Positions 7,393 through 13,331 of a stretch of 26,307 bases of DNA are shown in pieces. Each line of letters opens with the position of its first letter. Position 1 is the first letter of the stretch. Below the pieces are notes generated by a model that saw only the letters and a list, made by a program, of their open reading frames with translations, made no database searches and had not been told where the DNA came from. This stretch comes from Rhodospirillum sp. UBA1311 (GTDB lineage: Bacteria; Pseudomonadota; Alphaproteobacteria; Rhodospirillales; Rhodospirillaceae). The DNA lies in the NCBI GenBank assembly GCA_002307145.1, contig DBTR01000032.1:69898-96204 (forward strand), read 5' to 3'. A program made the position numbers and the translations under genes.

Positions 7393-7415
7393 GTGTGGCG
7401 GCGGTGCCGCCACGC
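7393..7415 (+). promoter_or_regulatory. Strong hairpin in the leader just before OadG paralog 3
   Basis: GTGGCGGC (7395-7402) pairs with GCCGCCAC (7406-7413) across a GGT loop. The stem can be extended by a T-G wobble and a G-C pair to 7393-7415. It lies 30 bases before the start codon and ends 16 bases before the Shine-Dalgarno (GGAG, 7432-7435). It could influence message stability or translation. Confidence 0.5.
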
Positions 7416-7445
7416 TCACCGGAACCTCGATGGAGAGCGTTGAAA

Positions 7446-7910
7446 ATGAGTGTGCATGTGGAAGCTATTCGGGCGTTGACGGAGATCGTCGACGTCGGCC
7501 AGATGGCGCAGGTCGCTGCGGAAGGGCCGTCGGTTGCGTTCAAGGGCTTGATCGGTTTCGTCGTCGTGATGACCGCCCTGATCGGAATCTGGTTCGTGAC
7601 TTCGACGGTCGGTATCTACTTCGCCAAGACCGGTGCCGCGTCAAAAAAAGCTGAGGCCGCCCCTAAGGCTCAATCGGCGGCTCCTGCCGCCCAGCCCGTG
7701 GCGGCGGCCCCTGCCGACGAAATCCCCCTCGCCGTGATCGTCGCGGCCGCTGCCTGGGCCGTGGGTGGCCAGGTGCGGAACGTGCGGGTCAACGTCGGCG
7801 GTCGGGAATCCGTCACCTGGACGGCGCAGGGTCGCCAGGCGATCTATGCGTCCCATGGCGCGAAGGCCGCCCCGGCGGTATCGCCCCTCGGTTCGGTCCG
7901 CCAGAAGTAA
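7446..7910 (+). CDS. OadG/MmdD-like small membrane subunit, paralog 3
   Basis: This 154-residue protein is the third copy of the small membrane subunit. It keeps the same plan: an N-terminal EIVDVGQMAQVAAEG segment, one membrane helix (about residues 35-60), a Lys/Ala/Pro linker (about 62-90) and a C-terminal block from EIPLAVIVAAAAW. That block has W125 in W-T-A-Q-G-R-Q-A-I-Y-A-S-H and ends VSPLGSVRQK. The membrane region has diverged from paralogs 1 and 2: it lacks the shared AWQGGLVGM and has AFKGLIGFVVV instead. Its C-terminal block, however, is close to paralog 2. This suggests an older duplication, or conservation focused on the soluble C-terminal part. The ATG at 7446 follows GGAG by 10 bases, and a strong terminator follows the stop. 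It is probably another decarboxylase anchor subunit, with an unknown partner. Confidence 0.78.
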   Translation: MSVHVEAIRALTEIVDVGQMAQVAAEGPSVAFKGLIGFVVVMTALIGIWFVTSTVGIYFAKTGAASKKAEAAPKAQSAAPAAQPVAAAPADEIPLAVIVAAAAWAVGGQVRNVRVNVGGRESVTWTAQGRQAIYASHGAKAAPAVSPLGSVRQK

Positions 7911-7921
7911 CGGCACGGATC

Positions 7922-7959
7922 AAAAAAAACGGCGACGCTTTCGGGCGTCGCCGTTTTTT
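7922..7959. terminator. Strong bidirectional intrinsic terminator
   Basis: CGGCGACGC (7930-7938) and GCGTCGCCG (7945-7953) form a perfect 9-bp stem with a 6-base loop, flanked by eight A on the left and six T on the right. It can therefore end transcription of OadG paralog 3 (plus) and of the convergent gene ending at 7982 (minus). It is the clearest terminator in the window. Confidence 0.95.
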
Positions 7960-7981
7960 GTTGTCCGGTTGACGATGGGGG

Positions 7982-8872
7982 TCAGCGGAGCGGGGCCATC
8001 AGCTTGTGCGCGGCGACCGGGTGGGCGGCAAAGCCCCGCGCCGGTTCGCGGCGGATTTCGCCGAGCGGGAAATAGGGCGCGGGCGCGCCGCCGTCGATCT
8101 CGATGCGGCTTTCCGGCACTGGGCCGCCGTCGAAATAGGCGGCGTAAAGCTCGGGCCCGAGGATTTCGCGCGCCGCCTTCTGCGCCTGGTCCTGCCAGCC
8201 CAAGGCTTCGAGGGTGGCGAGGTTGGTTTCGATCGCGACCTCGACGGTGACCATCCGGATTGCGTCGTGGCGGCGGCGCTGCAACTCTTCCTTCAGCATG
8301 AACAGATAGAGCCGCAGGAAGCGGAACGCCTTCGAACGCGCTTCGCCGACTTGGCGCTGCGCTTCGTCGCGCTCCAGGCGGAGCGAGAGGACCTCGCTGT
8401 GGAGATCGTGGTTCTCGCGCGCCAGCCGGTCGCGTTCCTGCTCGATTGCGGCGGCGTGGTCGAAGACCTTGTCGAATTGGGTTTTCAGCCGCCGGAGTTC
8501 GAGGCGCAGGCTGGCGATCACTTCGCGGGTCTTGGATTCGGGAGCCGCGCCGGTGCGCGCCGCCATGAAGCGGCGGAAGCTCACCACGTAGGGCGCGATC
8601 GCTTCGATCCGCATCGGCAGGTCGGGGCGCAGGCCGCAGGCTTCGAGCTGGCGGCGGTTGTCCGGGTCGTGGAACAGGCCGCGCAGGGTCTGGGGTATGA
8701 TCTGGAACAGTTTGCCGTCGGGGAGGCCTTCGACGATCTCGACCCAGCGACGGCAGATCACCGAATCGCGGGGGTCGTCGAGGCGATGGGCGTGGCCGAT
8801 CGCCGCCATCAGGCGTTGCAGAAAGCGCACCGACGGGTCGGTGGTATATGTCTGCGACGAGTGGGGCGACAT
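7982..8872 (-). CDS. Coiled-coil protein of unknown function
   Basis: I do not recognise this 296-residue protein. It has no signal peptide or membrane helix and is probably cytoplasmic. Residues 1-105 are predicted mixed helical and contain conserved-looking RDSVICRRWVEIV and PDGKLFQIIPQTLRGLF segments. Residues about 112-182 are charged and heptad-like (LRLELRRLKTQFDKV, EQERDRLARENHDLHSE), a likely coiled coil. The C-terminal third is helical, then turns Pro/Gly-rich. Codon bias matches neighbouring genes, so it is probably real. I chose the ATG at 8872; a GTG one codon earlier is possible. Its 3' end shares the bidirectional terminator with the mmd locus, and nfeD ends 50 bases upstream on the same strand, so it may be the last gene of the nfeD/SPFH transcript. 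Confidence 0.75.
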   Translation of the reverse strand: MSPHSSQTYTTDPSVRFLQRLMAAIGHAHRLDDPRDSVICRRWVEIVEGLPDGKLFQIIPQTLRGLFHDPDNRRQLEACGLRPDLPMRIEAIAPYVVSFRRFMAARTGAAPESKTREVIASLRLELRRLKTQFDKVFDHAAAIEQERDRLARENHDLHSEVLSLRLERDEAQRQVGEARSKAFRFLRLYLFMLKEELQRRRHDAIRMVTVEVAIETNLATLEALGWQDQAQKAAREILGPELYAAYFDGGPVPESRIEIDGGAPAPYFPLGEIRREPARGFAAHPVAAHKLMAPLR

Positions 8873-8922
8873 CACGGGTTCCGATTCGGCTGAGCCAACC
8901 CGGATAAACTACGCCGTCGTGC

Positions 8923-9405
8923 TTAAGGTTCCGTGAATCCCGCGATCGCGGGTTCGACCAGCAGGGTCGCGCCGTCGACGCCGACCACCCGCACCACAGT
9001 GCCGACCGGCAGGTCGGGGCCGCGCACAAGCCAGAGGGTGTCGCCGACCTTGACCCGGCCCTGGCCGCTCGCGAGCGCGCGTTCGAGCGGGAAGGTGCGG
9101 CCGATCAGGTCCGCGCCGCGGCGGTTGAGGGTGGCGTGGGCGGCGTCGGCCGGGCGGTTGCGCCAGACCTGGCGCCCCGCCGCGACCGAAACCAGCCCGA
9201 ACGCCGCGAAGCTCAACAACTGGCCGCCGATTTCCGGCGACCAGCCGAGGAAAGGGGCGGCGAGGACGACGAAGCCGGTGGCGGCGGCGGCGAGGCCGAG
9301 CCAGAGGAACACCACCCCCGGCACCGCCATTTCGAGCGCGCCGAACACCGCCGCCGCGATCCACCAGTGCCAATATCCGAGCGGCCCGCCGAGAAGATCT
9401 CCCAT
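8923..9405 (-). CDS. NfeD-family membrane protein with OB-fold tail
   Basis: This 160-residue protein has two to four hydrophobic segments (WHWWIAAAVFGALEMAVPG onward through about residue 80). A soluble C-terminal OB-fold like that of short NfeD (NfeD1b/YbbK-type) proteins follows, with the pattern LIGRTFPLERALASGQGRVKVGDTLW and a VVGVDGATLLVEP ending. NfeD proteins partner with SPFH/stomatin-like proteins in membrane quality control or lipid organisation; the exact function is unsettled. The ATG at 9405 follows the SPFH stop codon by 2 bases, so translation is very likely coupled. The open frame reaches further upstream to 9591, but that part overlaps the SPFH gene and is not NfeD-like. Confidence 0.9.
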   Translation of the reverse strand: MGDLLGGPLGYWHWWIAAAVFGALEMAVPGVVFLWLGLAAAATGFVVLAAPFLGWSPEIGGQLLSFAAFGLVSVAAGRQVWRNRPADAAHATLNRRGADLIGRTFPLERALASGQGRVKVGDTLWLVRGPDLPVGTVVRVVGVDGATLLVEPAIAGFTEP

Positions 9406-9407
9406 GA

Positions 9408-10436
9408 TCAGGCCCACGGGCCGGGGATCGCGGGCGGCACCGTCGGCTGGGCCGAGGCGGAGGGGGCGGGCTTCGGCGTGGGCTTCGGCTTCGGCGATGC
9501 GGGCGGCGGCGCGTCGGGGCCCTTGCCGAAGACTTCCTTGGCGATCTCGCCGATGCCGCCGAGCGCGCCGAGGACGTTCGAGGCTTCCCACGGCATCAGG
9601 ATCAGCTTGCCGTTGGGTGCGCTCGCGATGTCGCGCAGGCTTTCGATGTATTTGAGCGCGACGAAGTAGTTGATTGCCTGGACGTTGCCTGCCGCGATCG
9701 CCTCGGAAACCGCGAGGGTGGCGCGGGCTTCGGCTTCCGCCGAACGTTCGCGGGCTTCCGCCTCGCGGAACGCCGCCTCTCGGCCGCCTTCCGCCTTGAG
9801 GATCGCGGACTGCTTCATCCCTTCGGCTTCGAGGATCGCGGCCTGGCGCAGGCCCTCGGCGTCGAGGATCGCGGCGCGCTTCAGGCGCTCGGCCTTCATC
9901 TGCCGCGCCATCGCGTCGACGAGGTCGGCGGGCGGACTGATGTCCTTGATCTCGATGCGGGTGACCTTGATCCCCCAGGGATTGGTCGCCTGGTCGACGA
10001 CGGTGAGCAGCTCGGCGTTGATCTTGTCGCGCTGCGACAGCAACTCGTCGAGGTCCATGCCGCCCATCACCGTGCGGATGTTGGTCATGGTGAGGTTGAG
10101 GATCGCGAATTCAAGCTGGCGGACTTCATAGGCGGCCTTCGGCGCGTCGACCACCTGGTAGAAGACCACGCCGTCCACCGTCACCATCGCGTTGTCGCGG
10201 GTGATTACGCCCTGGCTCGGCACGTCGAGCACCTGCTCCATCATGTTGAGCTTGGCGCCGATGCGGTCGACGAACGGCACGATCACGTGCAGGCCCGGCG
10301 GCAGGGTGCTGGTATATTGGCCGAAGCGCTCGACGGTATATTCCCATCCCTGGGAGACCACCTTCACGCCGAGGACGACGAACACGAACATCAGGACGAC
10401 GACGGCGACCGCGAAGACCGGCAACAGGGATGTCAT
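9408..10436 (-). CDS. SPFH/Band 7 membrane protein (QmcA/stomatin-like)
   Basis: This 342-residue protein has one N-terminal membrane helix (about residues 3-24) and a typical SPFH domain. Recognisable parts are VSQGWEYTVERFGQYTSTL, PGLHVIVPFVDRI, VPSQGVITRDNAMVTVDGV and WGIKVTRIEIKDI. A long Ala/Glu-rich helix (about 180-260) with repeated AILEAEG units follows, as in QmcA proteins, and then a Pro/Lys-rich tail (about 310-342). These proteins form large membrane-bound oligomeric cages and often work with NfeD partners or FtsH. The ATG at 10436 has a good Shine-Dalgarno (AAGGAA, 10444-10449). NfeD follows 2 bases downstream of the stop. The tail after residue 305 (PPPASPKPKPTPKPAP) is low-complexity and probably not conserved. 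Confidence 0.93.
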   Translation of the reverse strand: MTSLLPVFAVAVVVLMFVFVVLGVKVVSQGWEYTVERFGQYTSTLPPGLHVIVPFVDRIGAKLNMMEQVLDVPSQGVITRDNAMVTVDGVVFYQVVDAPKAAYEVRQLEFAILNLTMTNIRTVMGGMDLDELLSQRDKINAELLTVVDQATNPWGIKVTRIEIKDISPPADLVDAMARQMKAERLKRAAILDAEGLRQAAILEAEGMKQSAILKAEGGREAAFREAEARERSAEAEARATLAVSEAIAAGNVQAINYFVALKYIESLRDIASAPNGKLILMPWEASNVLGALGGIGEIAKEVFGKGPDAPPPASPKPKPTPKPAPSASAQPTVPPAIPGPWA

Positions 10437-10505
10437 GGGAAGCTTCCTTTTGCAGTCGCCGGGGATGGCGAACCCTGCAAGTGTCGGGTCTGGGCGGCGC
10501 GAGTG

Positions 10506-13238
10506 TCAAGGATTCCCGAGGAATTCCCGGGTGCGGAGGATCGCGTCCTTGATCCCGACGCGCTCGGGCGTCACCCCCTCGGGAAACGCGGTGAGGAGCC
10601 GCGACGGCAAGGGTGCGAGCAGCACGAACACGCCGTGGTCGTCGGCGCGCCGCACCAGCCGCCCGAACGCCTGGCGCAGCTTCATCCGCGTCAGGCGGTC
10701 GGTGTAGGCGGTGCCGCCGAAGGCGTCGCGCCGCGCGCGGTAGAGGATGCCGGGGCGCGGCCAGGGCACGCGGTCGAAGGCGATCAGGCGCAGCGAGCGG
10801 CCCGGCACGTCGACGCCGTCGCGCACCGCATCCGTCCCGAGCAGGCAGGCGTTCTCCTCGGCGCGGAACAGGTCGATCAGGGTGCTGGTGTCGAGCCCGT
10901 CCATGTGCTGGGCGAGGAGGTCGATGCCCTCCGCCGCGAGCGGCTTCTTGATCCGCGCATGCACGTCCTTCAGCCGCTGGATCGCGGTGAACAGGCCGAG
11001 GCCGCCGCCGCCCGAGGCGAGGAACAGCGCCTGCATCGCCGCCGCGAGTTGCTCGGGCGCGTTGCGGCCGAGGTCGTGGACGATGAACACCCGGGTCTGT
11101 TTCGCGTAGTCGAACGGCGAGGGCACCGCGGTGCGCTGCGCGGGCCGCCCGAAATGCTTGGTGCCGCCGACCAGGGCGGCGGAGTCCCAGTCGTCGGCGT
11201 CGCCGGAATCCCTGAGCGTCGCCGAGGTCACCGCGACGCCGTGCGCGACCTCGCCGAGCGCCAGCGCGAGCGGCCGGGTCGGGTCGATCCAGTGGCGGTA
11301 GAAGCCGAGGTCGAGGTTGCGGCCGTCGGCGCGCTCGATACCGAACCAGTCGGCGTAATCGGCCGGGGTGTCGCCCGAGAGATCCTTCAGCATCGCGCGC
11401 CACGCCGCGACCTGCTGCAACGCCCGCTGGTCCAGCGTCCGCGCCATCGCCTCGATGCGCAGGCGCAGCGTCGCGTCGAGGGTGTCGGTCTCCTCCGAGA
11501 GCCGTCGCCTGAGGATCGCGGCGAGGCCGCGCGCCGGACCGAGGATGTCTTCGAGGGCGCGGTCGACGGCGGGCAGCGATGCGAGCAGCGCATCGGTGGG
11601 CGGATGCGGCGCGACTTCCAGGGTGTAGGGCGAGTCCGGCTCTTCGGCGCGGGCGATCACCTGATCTTGCAGACCGAGGAAGAAGGTCTCCAGCGGCCCG
11701 TGCGGCGTGCGCGCGCCGAGCCGGCTTTCCCATCCATAAGCAGGCAACGTGCGCGCGGCGCGGGTGAGGGCGTCGAGCGCGGCTTCCGCCTCCGCATGCC
11801 CGGCGACGAGTTCCTGGGCGCGGCGTTGCAGGCCGCGCGCGCGGGATTTCACCCCGCCCTTGGAGGCCTCCTCGCCGCCCAGCAGCCAGCGCCGCAGATC
11901 CTGCGCCTCGCGCCCGGTGAGGTGGGCGGAGAACGCGGCGTCGGCGGCGTCGAACACATGATGGCCTTCGTCGAAGACGTAGCGGCTCGGCACGAACGCG
12001 TCGTCGAGGCCGCCCAAGGCCGCTTGCGCCATCACCAGCGCATGATTGGCGACGACGATGCGGGCGTGGCGGGCGCGGCGGACCGACTTCTCGATGAAGC
12101 AGCGGCCGTAGTGGGCGCAGGCGGCGTGGATGCACTCGCCGCGCTGGTCGGTGAGGGCGAGGGTGCGCGGGCGGCCGAGCAGGTGCACGAGCCAGCCGGG
12201 GAAGTCGCCGCCGATCATCGCGCCGTCGCGCGTCGCCTCGGCGAAGCGGCACATCAGGCCGAGGGCGGTCATGCCGCGCGGTTCGCGGATCGCGCGTTCG
12301 AGGAAGTCTTCGAGGTTGAGGAGGCAGAGGATATTCTCCCGGCCGCGCCGCACCACCACATGCCGCGCCTTTTCCACCGGGTCGGGGTAGAGGCGGTCGA
12401 GTTCGCCGTCCAATTGGCGCTGGAGGTTGCGGGTGAAGGTGCTGATCCAAACCGGCGCGCCGTTCTTCTCCGCCCACAGGCTGGCGGGGGCGATGTAGGC
12501 GAGGGTCTTGCCGACGCCGGTGCCCGCCTCGGCCAGCACCGCGTTCGGGGAATCGCTGCTCTCGCGCGGCGCGAAGCCCCAGGCGAGGCCGGCGGCGAAG
12601 TCGGCCTGGCTCGGGCGCTGCTCCGCGCCCGGTCCGAGGATCTCAGCCAGACGCTCCCGGGTTTCCAGTTCGCCCACCGGCGCGGTGCCGGGTGGTGGCG
12701 GCGGCGCGCTGTCCTCCCATTCCTTCAGCCGGTTCCAGACCTTGAGGCCATTGAGGTCGGCGGCCTGCGAGCCGTCGTCGCCCAGGGCCGCAAGCACCGC
12801 CGCGCCCCAGGGCCAGCCGCTTTTCGCCATCGGCCGGGCGACGCCCAAGGCGTGGCGGGTATCCTTTTCGTCGAGCCGCGCGAGAGTGCCGAGGAGAATC
12901 CGCGCCGCGTCCTGCAGCGCCATCGCCTGATCCTCGGGCTCGTCGCCGGGGAAGGGCATGTCGAGCGCGTCGGCGACGCCCGGGATCGTCGGCACCGCGA
13001 ATTTCGCGGGCATGACGAAGGCATAGAGTTCGAGGATGTCGTAGGCCTCGGCGGGATTGCAGCCGAGACGCTCGGCGGTCCAGACGCGGTGGCAGAGCAG
13101 CGGCGGGCTGTCCGTCCACAGCCGCGCCGCCTCGTTCGGCTTCGGCGACGCGATCTCGCCGTCGGCGTCGATCCAGGCGCAGCCCTTCAGCGACACGGCG
13201 AGGGCCGGTGCGCGAGGCAGCAGGACCCGGCGCGTCAT
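10506..13238 (-). CDS. DinG-like ATP-dependent DNA helicase (XPD-type superfamily 2)
   Basis: This 910-residue helicase acts on structured DNA in repair or recombination. Residues 1-215 form an N-terminal region resembling the degenerate exonuclease-like domain of alphaproteobacterial DinG homologs. The motor follows: Walker A AEAGTGVGKT with K244, and a DEGH box (DEAH type) at 423-426. Four cysteines are spaced as in the Fe-S cluster domain (one in ENILCLLN, then C-x4-C-x5-C in the ECIHAACAHYGRC segment). The C-terminal motor part has VTSATL and RLKLRQAFGRL-like motif VI sequence (KLRQAFGRLVR). The Fe-S cysteines place it with DinG/XPD/YoaA rather than RecG or RecQ. The ATG at 13238 lacks a clear Shine-Dalgarno, so the exact start is less certain. 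SPFH begins 69 bases downstream and may be cotranscribed. Confidence 0.9.
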   Translation of the reverse strand: MTRRVLLPRAPALAVSLKGCAWIDADGEIASPKPNEAARLWTDSPPLLCHRVWTAERLGCNPAEAYDILELYAFVMPAKFAVPTIPGVADALDMPFPGDEPEDQAMALQDAARILLGTLARLDEKDTRHALGVARPMAKSGWPWGAAVLAALGDDGSQAADLNGLKVWNRLKEWEDSAPPPPPGTAPVGELETRERLAEILGPGAEQRPSQADFAAGLAWGFAPRESSDSPNAVLAEAGTGVGKTLAYIAPASLWAEKNGAPVWISTFTRNLQRQLDGELDRLYPDPVEKARHVVVRRGRENILCLLNLEDFLERAIREPRGMTALGLMCRFAEATRDGAMIGGDFPGWLVHLLGRPRTLALTDQRGECIHAACAHYGRCFIEKSVRRARHARIVVANHALVMAQAALGGLDDAFVPSRYVFDEGHHVFDAADAAFSAHLTGREAQDLRRWLLGGEEASKGGVKSRARGLQRRAQELVAGHAEAEAALDALTRAARTLPAYGWESRLGARTPHGPLETFFLGLQDQVIARAEEPDSPYTLEVAPHPPTDALLASLPAVDRALEDILGPARGLAAILRRRLSEETDTLDATLRLRIEAMARTLDQRALQQVAAWRAMLKDLSGDTPADYADWFGIERADGRNLDLGFYRHWIDPTRPLALALGEVAHGVAVTSATLRDSGDADDWDSAALVGGTKHFGRPAQRTAVPSPFDYAKQTRVFIVHDLGRNAPEQLAAAMQALFLASGGGGLGLFTAIQRLKDVHARIKKPLAAEGIDLLAQHMDGLDTSTLIDLFRAEENACLLGTDAVRDGVDVPGRSLRLIAFDRVPWPRPGILYRARRDAFGGTAYTDRLTRMKLRQAFGRLVRRADDHGVFVLLAPLPSRLLTAFPEGVTPERVGIKDAILRTREFLGNP

Positions 13239-13331
13239 CGCGCGATCCGGCGGGGAGAGAGGGGCTGAATTCGCATCGCGCGATGATGCCCAAAACCGGT
13301 GCGCACGGCAAGCGTTCGCGCGATGTTCTGG

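Larger units (their letters stand above)
6829..7445 (+). other. Non-coding region and leader before OadG paralog 3
   Basis: These 617 bases between the terminator and paralog 3 have no convincing gene. An open frame from 6816 runs in phase into paralog 3, but its upstream part is Arg/Gly/Ser-rich and unlike the family. The first part holds a locally AT-rich island (about 6935-7015), unusual in this GC-rich window and a likely promoter region. The second part (about 7040-7430) is G-rich, with GGGG runs and a strong hairpin close to the gene. Confidence 0.5.

Noticed and set aside
6816..7445. N-terminal extension of OadG paralog 3 in the same open frame
   Set aside because: The upstream part is unlike the other two paralogs. 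The ATG at 7446 has its own Shine-Dalgarno and gives a length matching paralogs 1 and 2.
8935..8955. CCCGCG/CGCGGG palindrome near the end of nfeD as a terminator
   Set aside because: It lies inside the coding sequence and no T-run follows on the minus strand.
10287..13268. Plus-strand open frame of 993 codons opposite the DinG-like helicase
   Set aside because: Low-complexity translation rich in Arg, Gly and Ala with no motif; the minus-strand helicase has complete motifs over the same bases.
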